Shown here in pieces: positions 1 to 9,753 of a DNA stretch of 64,000 nucleotides. The stretch is from Brachypodium distachyon (taxonomy: Eukaryota; Streptophyta; Magnoliopsida; Poales; Poaceae), in assembly GCF_000005505.3 (NCBI RefSeq), contig NC_016131.3, forward strand, positions 72,457,855 through 72,521,854, read 5' to 3'. The position numbers and the translations under genes are program-made. Below the pieces are notes generated by a model. That model was not told the origin of the DNA. It ran no database searches and worked only from the letters and a program-made list of their open reading frames with translations. Position 1 is the stretch's first letter. Every line of letters begins with the position of its first letter.

Positions 1-105
1 CAACCATCACTAGATCCTGACAGACAACACTCCAGTCTAGCAACATCTCAACCGGCCTTTTAGAAGTTAAAAGGAAAAGGGCCTAGGGTTTTGCAAATAC
101 TCCAG
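1..105 (-). repeat. Diverged copy of the CKS1 3' flank
   Basis: The first 105 bases align with 606-704, the stretch just downstream of the CKS1 stop codon. Shared blocks include CTAGATCCTGACAGACAA, the CAACCG segment and CTAGGGTTTTGCAA. The orientation is the same in both. No CKS1 coding sequence follows this copy, so only the 3' flank was duplicated, or the coding part was lost. The rest of 106-605 shows nothing recognisable. Confidence 0.7.
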
Positions 106-738
106 TCTACTGGCTACTCCATGTTCAGGCTGATACAGAGAACATTAAATTTGTCTAATGTCTATACTATCTCCAAGATATGGAAAACATGCCCTTGTTC
201 ACTGAACAAGTTATGCAAGATAAACCTCAGCACCTCAACTGTATTAGCTTTACTCCCAGTCCCCCAGCGAGAGCAAAACAACAGAGGATATATAACAATG
301 GTTAACATTCAACTGAACACAAAACGAAGTTCAGTTTAGTTGTAGTGATCATTGAGGAACGCCCACGGTTCATCTGCAACAATTGCTTTATATTCATTGC
401 TCTTTGCTAACTTAAGATTCAACACTCCTTAACATACACCAGATATGCAGGATAGTGTAAACACTAAAACACAAGCAGATCATCACATGAAGATCTAATA
501 ACAGTACCATCACATAACACTTAGCAACCAAGAGTACCCATGATAACACAGACTAACACAATGCAGTTTCCTTCCAGGCATTTCCACAAACACGCAGTGG
601 ACACCACAACCATCGCTAGATCCTGACAGACAAACCAGCATAAACTAGCAGTATCGCAACCGCCCTTTAAGAGATGAAAAGGGACTAGGGTTTTGCAAGT
701 TCCAACCCATGGTCGCCACCACCATCGCCAGGGGGCGA

Positions 739-1200
739 TCACTTGGGCATCATCTGAGCTGCGGCGGCCGCCGCAGCCTCCTGCTGCTGCTGGTAGTTGA
801 GCGGGCGGCGGAACAGCATGATGTGCGGCTCCGGCCGGTGGACCGCGTAGTGCACCCACCCGCGGCTCTGCTGAACGCCGAGCGCACGCCACTCGTTCTG
901 CAAGGATAAACCCCAGTTTCAGATTAGGCAACCAACCCAGCCAAAAAACGCGATCTCGCAGCAATGCAATCAGAAATCTCGACGGTTACCTCAGCGAGGA
1001 GGCGGTTCTTGGGGAGGAGCTTGGCGACTTCCGGCGGGAGGACGACGTGCCTGCGCAGAACAAATCGGCGGCGAGTTAGGGTTTCGCCATTGGCGACACA
1101 CCAAAGAAAAGAGGGGCAAACATCAGAGGCTAGGGTTTGGCACCAACCTGTACTCGAAGGTGTCGTCGAAGTACTTCTCGGAGTACTGGATCTGACCCAT
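739..1200 (-). CDS. CKS1: Cyclin-dependent kinase regulatory subunit CKS1
   Basis: CKS proteins are small CDK-docking subunits that bind phosphorylated substrates and assist CDK complexes through the cell cycle. Three exons read 1200-1148, 1050-990 and 897-739, all with GT-AG borders, giving 90 residues, the normal plant length. The protein opens [14 protein letters not shown], continues [18 protein letters not shown], and holds the family signature [13 protein letters not shown] followed by a poly-Gln/poly-Ala tail ending MMPK. The His-x-Pro-Glu-Pro-His hinge of the family is intact, so the gene looks functional. A TTAAATAG TATA-like box lies at about 1484-1492 on the minus strand. The 3' flank at 606-704 has a second copy at the window edge. 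The start is the only ATG that gives the conserved N terminus. Confidence 0.96.
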
Positions 1201-1839
1201 CTCCACCAGCAGTTCTCGATCAAGCCTCTACAAGACGAAAAAAAATCCCCAAAACATTTCAAACGAAATCCCGGAACAAGCCGCCAAACATTCAACGGCG
1301 ACGGAGAAAGACGAACCCAGGAGGAAGAAATTCGCAGAAACTAGGAGGAATCGAAGGATTTGTGAGGGGAGACGAACCGCAAACCTTGGATCGGAGCGGA
1401 CGAAGGGGGAGCGGGAGGTTGGTACGAATGGAGCGGCCGAGTATCCGATGGGGGGGAGGAGAAGGACGGCGTGGGCGAGTGTATCTATTTAAAAAAGGAA
1501 CCGTGTGGGCGGGGCCGTCGGCGTGGAGATGGACGGCCCAGATGGAGCGGCGCGGATAGGGCAAGTAGTCGTTGCGGATCGGCGTCGTGGGCTGGATTTG
1601 GGGTTCGAAGCGCGGAACAAGAGAACGCGTGGACGGGGACGCGAGGGAGTTTTCGAATTTTGAAATCGCAACGGAAATCTACCCGTTGGTCTGCGAAGAG
1701 CCGAAGAGGCTTCGCATTTTTTTTCCCTTTTTTTTTCCCCTCGATTTATTTATTTCCTTGTCAGGCTTTTTTTTATACCTATTTAATGCCTTTGCGTCGA
1801 GAAAGCAGTTTTTTGTTCTAGCACAATTTCTACTACGGT

Positions 1840-1883
1840 GCAAATTTGATCTTTCTTTTTTTGAGGGGAGCAAATTTGATCTT
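1840..1883. repeat. Micro-insertion scar: 16-bp oligo-T stub between 14-bp direct repeats
   Basis: GCAAATTTGATCTT occurs at 1840-1853 and again at 1870-1883. The 16 bp between them read TCTTTTTTTGAGGGGA. On the minus strand this is TCCCCTC followed by an A run, nearly the same as the insert at 2207-2222. Direct repeats around an A-tailed stub are what target-primed reverse transcription leaves. Tandem slippage is less likely because the insert is unrelated to the repeat. Confidence 0.6.
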
Positions 1884-2194
1884 CTTTGTTCTTTAGAAAA
1901 AAACTGTAGAAATTTCATCGAGAAGGAGACGGAACCTGGAATGAATTTGGGCTGATGGGCTAAAACTGTTGGTGTTGCCTTCTTCTTGCTTCCCAATGGC
2001 TTCGGACGACCCAGCCCAGTTGCAAACATACCGAGGCCGACTGCCTGATGGATCTGGAGCCCAGAACTCCAGCTTTACAGGGAAACTAACAGAACAAAGA
2101 ACAAAGCATGGACCGGGCCGAATGTATTGTAAAGGCTCATGACAAGCAAAAGTACTTTGGGAATTTCTGAGCTGCAGAAGGCCAAAAAACTAAT

Positions 2195-2234
2195 ATTCCT
2201 TCCGTCTTCCCCTCAAAAAAAAATTCCTTCCGTC
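2195..2234. repeat. Micro-insertion scar: 16-bp poly-A stub between 12-bp direct repeats
   Basis: ATTCCTTCCGTC is present at 2195-2206 and 2223-2234. Between them is TTCCCCTCAAAAAAAA. The insert has the same 3' terminal sequence as the one at 1854-1869 but in the other orientation, which suggests one source retroposon family used twice within 400 bp. Confidence 0.6.
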
Positions 2235-3160
2235 CAAATACAAAGCTAAATTCAAAATCTAATTTTTGAAAGTACAATGCCATTTATCTAATTTATTATT
2301 TGTCCTTTCTGCATCCCTAGCATAATAAACTTATACATTTTTCTTTAAACACAGGATCACCCCATCGATTTCCGTTATAAAAAATGACCAAATATTCAAG
2401 ACTTACGGACAAAGAGTCTTACACGAAACAATAAAAGAAAAAAAAAGAAAAAAGTGACGGCAGCCAGAAATTATAAAAAGCTCCTTGTAACTCGTATTTT
2501 ACTTCTTAATATATTATTCATCGTTATCAGACAAAAATCTAGCTGTTCCATGCTCTAAACTGAAAAACCTACTCCATGCACAACTTGCAAGGCTGTTCCA
2601 TTGTTTCATGTGATCCTCTAAACCAAACATCTAGCTCCCAAAACAAGGCTCAGCGCATCTGCTTCTTTTGTCTTACATTAAGTGTCGCAAATTTGCTGGG
2701 ATATGCTGTATCAACACGTGTTTTACTATGTTTGTACACGCATATGTAGACTAAATTGCGACATTTAATATGAGACGTAGGTAGTAGCAAAAATTGGGGA
2801 ACACACGTTGTTATCAAATGGTAACACAAGTATGGGGAAAGATTGTGAAAGAGCATGTGAAAAAACCCAGAGTTCACCTTAAAAACATGCCGGCGGCATA
2901 AGGTATTTGTTGTTTGTAGACTTTATTTTATTTGTATAAAGATCTTTATTGATGACTGTTAGACCGTGACCTTTGTTGATTTGACAACACACAAACACGA
3001 GTTAAACCATGAATATTTTGATGTGATTTGACGACAAATAATAGTAAACGCTGTGTTTAAAATATGCAGGTTATGTTTTTAATTAGTCCATATCTAATCA
3101 GATGTGTCACACAAGTATTTGTAAACTAAAGAACAGGTATGCAGACACATCGGGCTTTCA

Positions 3161-3635
3161 TTTAAAATCGAGAAATATATTTTTGGTCCCTTAATTTTTA
3201 ACAAAGTCTCGAAAATGATCCCTCAACTCGAAATTGTATACATTTGGTCCATCAATGTCAAAACCGGATACTTTTGATCCCTTCCAGGAATTTCGAACGG
3301 TTTTGAGTCCATGTTGTGCGGTTTTCCCTCGAATTTTACATGTCAGATGTCTCAATTGCATTGGGTTCCGCCTAGAAATGGTCTTTGAACTTGAAACTGT
3401 ATATATTTTGTCTCTCAACTATGCATCGATCCTGGCATCCGACATGGAAATTTTTTAGAAAAAACAACACCACGTAGAATCAAAACCAGTCAAAAACGCC
3501 AAAAACCGGAAGAGGGACTAAAAGAATCCTGTTTTGTCAATCGAGAAACCAAATGTATACGATTTTGAATTGAAGGACTATTTATAGACTTTCTTGCCAA
3601 TCTAGGGACCAAAAATATTTTTTCTCTTTAAAATC
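3161..3635. mobile_element. Non-autonomous Mutator-like MITE with 9-bp target duplication
   Basis: The element spans 3170-3626 (457 bp). Both ends carry long inverted repeats. The left end starts GAGAAATATATTTTTGGTCC and the right end, read on the minus strand, starts GAGAAAAAATATTTTTGGTC. The similarity continues inward about 90 bp, including the ATACATTTGGT block. It is flanked by an exact 9-bp duplication TTTAAAATC at 3161-3169 and 3627-3635. Nine-base duplications are typical of Mutator-like elements. No transposase is encoded. Confidence 0.85.
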
Positions 3636-4448
3636 CGGAAGGGAAAATGGGCAACGCCTGCTCTATTGTCTCTGATGGCAACGTAGGGACCTAATGATCG
3701 TTGTTTAGATAGACTTGAACGCAGCCTCCGGACCAAGCTCTCCTAATTTTTTATGTCCCCGCGCGCGAGCTAATTAAGCTGTCCAGCTCACAAGCATGCA
3801 CAACCATTGACCAAAGTTCATAATTTCTACAAACTGCTTGGTTTCGCAAGTTTGTTCAAGGCATTTTAATACCACCAATGATTATACAAAATTATCGTCG
3901 ATCCCTAACCAGATCATGCTTGAGATAGCCAAAACGATTCGCACAATAAATGAAATTTCCTTCCAGCGAAGCGGCAGCTAGATGAGGTCGACAACACATT
4001 ATGACCAATTTGCGATTGGATCAGCTAGCGTTATCGGAACATTCCAGATCGAGAATAGCGGCTCTCTCGGAACCTGATCGAAGGGGCCCGGCAAGATCAA
4101 GCTCTCGAGTCTCGACCACATCACATGCATGCACAGTCGAGCATACGCAACGAATTAAGCAGGAGTGCAGGACGAAGACAACGTTTGCCAATAACAAAAC
4201 ATCATAGGATCTGATAATATCCGAATGTGTGGACGATAGCACAAGAAAGTACTAGTACATGGTTAAGATCAAGTAATAATCGGATGTGTGATCTGTTTCT
4301 CCAGAAAAGATTCTTAGAAATGGGATGGGATCTGAAGCTGCCCAGCTCGGAAAGCTTCATCATTGCTCCATATGTTTTTTCTCTTTTCTTTTTTTCTTTT
4401 TTGCCTTTCTGAAAATTGATCTTATTGACAGAAAGGGGTTCATCATGC

Positions 4449-4506
4449 AACGTGGTGCTGCATGCTCCTCGCAAAACATTAAAAATAAATAAACGTGGTG
4501 CTGCAT
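4449..4506. repeat. Micro-insertion scar: 28-bp A-rich stub between 15-bp direct repeats
   Basis: AACGTGGTGCTGCAT is found at 4449-4463 and 4492-4506. The 28 bp between start GCTCCTCGC and end in the A-rich run AAAACATTAAAAATAAATA. The layout (non-repetitive head, A-rich tail, direct repeats on both sides) fits a severely 5'-truncated retroposon insertion. Confidence 0.55.
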
Positions 4507-6654
4507 TCATAGATGCATGCGAGACAGTACAGTGAGGAGTAGAGCACGTAGCGGGAACAGGAGAGTAACATGAAAGAAACAAATAATTGCAGGAACAGTG
4601 GGGACGATCAGCGCTCATGTGGATATGCATGCCCCTTTCCGCTTCTCTAATAGCAGTTTAATGAGTCGAGGCTCCAATTAACAAACCCTGGAGGTTTAGT
4701 ACACACAACTGTACTTACTGTAGTGTAGAGTGGTGGTGGTCAGTAGTGGTCGCTGTCACTGACCAGCGGGCCCAGGGCTACTGGCTCTGCGGCGCGTCGA
4801 GCGTGGAGGTGGATGGTTCGAGAGCCCGAGGGTAGGAAGGTAATCTGACGGTGGCCCCGGGTTGCAACTCGGGCTGGGGCTGGCATGCTGACTCGTATCA
4901 GCCGTGGCGCGCCCAGCATGAGTACTCCGAATAGTGGAGCCGGTGGGGGTTCTTGAGTGGGCGACGTGTCCCCGTCGTACGAGCCAGGCCGGCGACGGAT
5001 GATATGGGCTGGATGCTTTTTTTGTCGAGGATAATCAATGATGAGAACGGAGCACGGAATTGTCTAGCTAGCCTTCACAGAGAGGAAAAAAGGCACTGCA
5101 CAGCCGTCCCTGCAGGGTTGTTCAACTCTGGATGGCAGCTTTGCATTCAAGGAACTCGACGGATCATCGAGATCAGTAGATTTCATGCTACTGCTCTAGA
5201 GCGATCAATCAAATTCAAAATCTACTCTTGTTCTACCTCAAAATAAAATAAAATATATATATACTCTTGTTCACTTGGGCGGGCGGGTCCTATAGCCAAA
5301 CCTGATATGTGCCGTGGCGATCGGAATTCGGAAATTACTTCTGCTAACCTAGTGACCGATATGGAGCAAAATCACTCGGGCCGTCGCCTTCAGCTCCAAT
5401 CAGTTCATTCACCGGAAAAGAATCTCCCTCCCTCGTGGAGCACATGCCGATCGAGTATCGGACGATCGTAATCCCAGCGAGCAAGAGCTAGAAGCAACAG
5501 ACACCGGCACTCACGCACAGGCTACTAGTACTACTCCACACAGTCGTCGCGGCGCCGCCCCGATCTTTAGCAGCCAGTCCGGGCGCCCGGACACGATCTG
5601 CGCCGGCCGAGAGTGTCACGTCGCGTCGCGCCCCAGCCTCCAAACCCACACGAGCCACAGGCTCCGTCCCCCGGGCGGTCCCTCCCTGACAGCTCCCCTG
5701 GCCGGCGCGCCTGAGCTGGCGTCGATCGCGTTGCTGTCCCAAGCGGAGGGCGGGTGGCACAGGCCTCGTGCTACGTATGCGTGCAGCGTGCAGGACTAGC
5801 GGTACTTCAGCACTGTGTGCGTCGACATCGCAGTTTAACTTCTTCCAGAAATATCACAGTTCACAGATGATGACCAAATCAGTTTGCCTTTTCCTCCTTT
5901 TCACCAACAAAGCGTCTCGGCTGTCCGTGAGCGTGCCCGGTTTTCGTTGCGTGCCCGCGAACAAACGTTTTCGTGCTACAAGCGCACCGCATGAGCCGTT
6001 ACTATACTACACAGAAGAACATGACCGAGTTTTTTTCTCTTTCTCTCTCTCCAGATGTTTCCCTTTCTTTTCTTCTTCCGGAGACCTGTTTTTATTATAC
6101 TCCGTAGTACATCGACCTCATCTCCTCCATTTCCTCCCGATAAGAAAAGAAAACATTATCCTTCCCATCACTTTCAGAACCAACTCCTCAGCGCTGGCAG
6201 TGCATCCGCCGAAACGATTAGCATCAATCCATCCATCGAAATGGATACACCTTGCCCCGTGCATCTACATCCACAGGTTTCTCCGGAATCACACGTTACT
6301 CCGCTACCTGAACCTGCTCTCTAGAAACTTCACCTTAGCTGTGTGCGCGCATCCGCCAAAACGATAACATCCGTTGCAAATTGCATACACCTTAGCTGTG
6401 TGCACGTTAGCACGTACATCCACCCGTTTCTCAGAAATCACACGTTACTCCGTAACTGAATCCGGCGGGCTCTAGAAACTTCACCGCATGACGGCCATGT
6501 GAGCCTAACACGGGCATTTCCCCAGAGCGTCTCACTCACGCAGTCACGCTCACCCTCGCGCCGTCCGATCAATAATTAGCGGCTCGTCTAAACCGACCGG
6601 GGCCAGGACCACCGGCCCGCGCGGCCAACCTGCCCCGATCGACCCCCGCGAGGT

Positions 6655-6664
6655 GTGTATATAT
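6655..6664 (+). promoter_or_regulatory. TATA box of TIP1;1
   Basis: GTGTATATATACCG at about 6653-6666 is a good TATA match about 100 bp upstream of the TIP1;1 start codon. A pyrimidine-rich leader (CTCTCTCATCATCTCTCCC) follows, as is common in highly expressed grass genes. Confidence 0.55.
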
Positions 6665-6764
6665 ACCGCCCCCAAGTCCCGCTCCTTCCTCACCAACTCA
6701 CAACACTCTCTCATCATCTCTCCCAGCTCCGGCCGGTCTCGATCTCTAGCTTTTGGTGGTCAGA

Positions 6765-8055
6765 ATGCCGATCAGCAGGGTTGCCGTGGGGAGCCACCAT
6801 GAGGTGTACCAGGCCGGCGCCCTCAAGGCGGCCGTCGCCGAGTTCATCTCCACGCTCATCTTCGTCTTCGCCGGCCAGGGCTCCGGCATGGCCTTCAGTA
6901 AGCTCTTCCCCCGAACACACACATCTACACTTATCCATCTCGTCAATTAATTCAGTTGCAGAACTGGTTGAAAGGAATTAGCATGTTAGGAATTAAAATT
7001 TGTAGTACTCTCACTTGTATTTAGCAGCTAGCTTTATGCATGCGACAAGCTAGAGAGAACACACTTGCGTCTTGGAGACAAAATGAAACGCCTTTTCCCC
7101 GTGCATAAAAAGTGGAGTGCTTTTTTCAGGCGTTACTACCAGAAGCATAGAGAAACTTGTTTCCGAAAGTCGGAAAGGCTGTTGTGTCATAAAGCCTTTT
7201 TAGTCGGAAAAATGATTGGTGCAGCAGATTGACTAGGCTGCCCCTAAGATTACGTCGAGAATCACATGACTGTGAATCATCAGTAGCTTCTGTGCTGCCA
7301 ATCGAGTCTGACACATTTGCATCTGCACCTGAATTCAATCACCCGCTTCTAATTCCGTCACATTAGTTAACGATCTCAGGAAAATCATGAAGAAAAAAAT
7401 CCCACTCATCTGACCCTGTTCTTGAATTTTCGCAGACAAGCTGAACGCGGGCGGTGCCGCGACGCCGGCGGGCCTGATCTCGGCGGCGATAGCGCACGCC
7501 TTCGCGCTCTTCGTGGCCGTCTCGGTCGGCGCCAACATCTCCGGCGGGCACGTGAACCCGGCGGTGACCTTCGGCGCCTTCCTGGGCGGCAACATCACGC
7601 TCTTCCGCGGCCTCCTCTACTGGGTCGCGCAGCTGCTGGGCTCGACCGCGGCGTGCTTCCTGCTCCGCTTCTCCACGGGCGGGCTCCCCACGGGCACCTT
7701 CGGCCTGACCGGAGTCTCCGTGTGGGAGGCGCTGGTGCTGGAGATCGTCATGACCTTCGGCCTCGTCTACACCGTGTACGCCACCGCCGTCGACCCCAAG
7801 AAGGGCAGCATCGGCACCATCGCGCCGCTCGCGATTGGGTTCATTGTGGGAGCCAACATCCTTGTTGGTGGCGCGTTTGATGGCGCTTCCATGAACCCGG
7901 CTGTTTCCTTTGGCCCGGCGTTGGTTAGCTGGGAATGGGGGTACCAGTGGGTGTACTGGGTTGGCCCCCTCATCGGCGGTGGCCTTGCTGGGGTGATTTA
8001 CGAGGTGCTCTTCATCTCCCACACCCATGAGCAGCTCCCCACCACCGACTACTAA
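6765..8055 (+). CDS. TIP1;1: Tonoplast intrinsic protein, aquaporin TIP1;1 (gamma-TIP)
   Basis: This is a channel of the vacuolar membrane for water and, by family, small solutes such as urea and hydrogen peroxide. Two exons, 6765-6897 and 7436-8055, join through a GT-AG intron to 250 residues, the usual TIP1 length. Six hydrophobic helices are evident. The two NPA boxes are HVNPAVTFG (Asn85) and SMNPAVSFG (Asn198). Val follows the second NPA where orthodox plasma-membrane aquaporins have Arg, and His65 sits in helix 2; both are TIP1-subgroup filter traits. The C terminus HEQLPTTDY is close to the rice protein. The first intron (538 bp) is in the position expected for TIP1 genes. A Kozak-like AGAATGCC context and the TATA box upstream support the start. 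Confidence 0.96.
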
Positions 8056-9640
8056 GCAGATCGATGCAAGCTGCTTCTGCTTCCGAGTTCGTTCGGCCGG
8101 CGTCAATGCCCTCCGTTTCGTCGTCTCATCGTTTAGTTTCGTGAACCCATGTCCGACTGCTGCTGCTTCGCGGCCAGCGTCGTTTGCTTTGAATTGAATC
8201 CTTCCGTCGGTCGGTCGGTCGGTCAGTCTGTATGTGCCCCCGTGCTGTAAAACCATGCATAATCTCCGGGAACCCCGTTAATTTGCTTATGTGAAAACCG
8301 TGCATCGATCTGTCTCTTAATGAGTTTCTTTTCCAGTGATATCCACCCAATATGTGCGTGCATCTGTAATGAACACCTTGAATTCTGAATCTCATCAGTC
8401 ATCAGCGCGCGTGTCAGAAAGGAAGGCCCCATCGATCCTGTCTCATCAGAGATGGGGGTCTCTCAATAATGAACTGTCACGCATGTGGCGACTAGACGGT
8501 ACGGTACGACGCCACGTCGGAATGGGCGCCGGGGGCGATAAGGCTGACCTGTTCTTGTCGGAGCTCAGCCCCGTCGTGTGCTGCACGGATCGATCAACAG
8601 CTCCCTAGAGGGATTGTGGAACATTATTGCTGCTTAATTAAATTTCAGCTCCTACTCCTTTCCTGCCGAATATACCTCTCTCCGGGTTCCTACAAAAGCA
8701 AGTGTACGTACGGTACTGGAGCCGTTGTTGGTGTCGCTGGCGCAATCAGGGCTCGTGCTTCTTCTGCCAGCCTGACCACCACTAACTCTGGCACGGGACT
8801 GAAGACAAGCAGCAAGCTATTTTGGAGGCCACATCACCCTTGATAGTTTTATCGTCTTCTTCGATATGTTTTCTCTCCCACGGAAGTCCTAACTACCGGT
8901 CGATGTGTCCTTACCGAAAGGGAGTGCGCATTAATAATCATCATTAGCTTAAACTGCTCAAGAGAATTAAGGGCTGTGATGTATGACATGTGGCTAGCTA
9001 GCTTAATATTCTAGTCAACCGATCTGTCTTTTGCGTTTATGCGGCATTGTGCCATTGAGTTTAGCTAGCTCAAATGCAACTTGGCGCGCACTATGTGTGC
9101 CAGCACATGCAAGTACTATACATATCAACGATTTTATTAAGTTAAGTAAAACATGTTGAACATGTCAATTTATTTGCCACACTTTTTCCCTTTGCATGGT
9201 GATGCGGTGCCTGTAATTCAGGGTTTAGCTAGGCATTCAAACAGAGCGTCAGTCTGAACTGGAATTGCCAATTCGTCGGAATCTTCGGCAGAATAATGAT
9301 TTTGTCAGCGTTTACGCTAGCCTCCTGACCAATTAAAACCCAAAGGCGGCTCTCTCATCTTTGGATATACCAAGTTCCAGGACCACACCAATCATCGCTA
9401 GCTTATGTAACTTAGCATTATCCTGTCAGCTCATCTGACTTGATTATGACACCAGAACTGTCTTTAGTGCTAGTTAAATAGCTATAGCTAATTAATCGAG
9501 TTGTCATTAAGAACAGATTTTCTATACATATATATGCTGTTCTGTTCAACCTTCATAATCAGTCCTGTTCCTAATCACCACTTAATCAAATACTGTTTGT
9601 GCATACGTCCCTTTTCAGCTGCACCGGCCAGAGATCAGCA
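8056..9640. other. TIP1;1 3' flank and intergenic DNA
   Basis: The first 300 bp are likely 3' UTR, with GAATTGAATCC and a GGTCGGTCGGTCGGTC microsatellite at 8205-8224. The remainder up to the LINE has no supported gene. Confidence 0.5.
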
Positions 9641-9753
9641 CGTCACAAAGTGTCGCTATTCCAGCAATGAATACTGACGAGGGCCGGGAGGAAGAGGGTG
9701 GGGAGGTTAAGAAGAGAGATGCGGGAGTGATGTCCGGAAACCCCTGAGACCCG

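Larger units (their letters stand above)
1495..6650. other. Long intergenic region between CKS1 and TIP1;1
   Basis: No gene is supported in these 5 kb. Short frames present here show no conserved motif. The stretch holds two micro-insertion scars (1840-1883, 2195-2234), a 457-bp TIR element with 9-bp target duplication (3161-3635), and a third scar (4449-4506). From about 5490 to 6650 it becomes GC- and pyrimidine-rich and probably includes distal TIP1;1 promoter sequence. CKS1 and TIP1;1 are divergent, so control elements for both may lie here. Confidence 0.6.

Noticed and set aside
5768..6367. 199-codon plus-strand frame upstream of TIP1;1
   Set aside because: Low-complexity, Ser/Phe/His-rich translation of pyrimidine-rich promoter DNA, partly made of short repeated blocks (CACACGTTACTCCG).
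7363..8256. Long minus-strand open frame opposite TIP1;1
   Set aside because: It is the GC-rich shadow of the aquaporin exon; the plus strand has the full TIP1;1 protein with proper splice sites.
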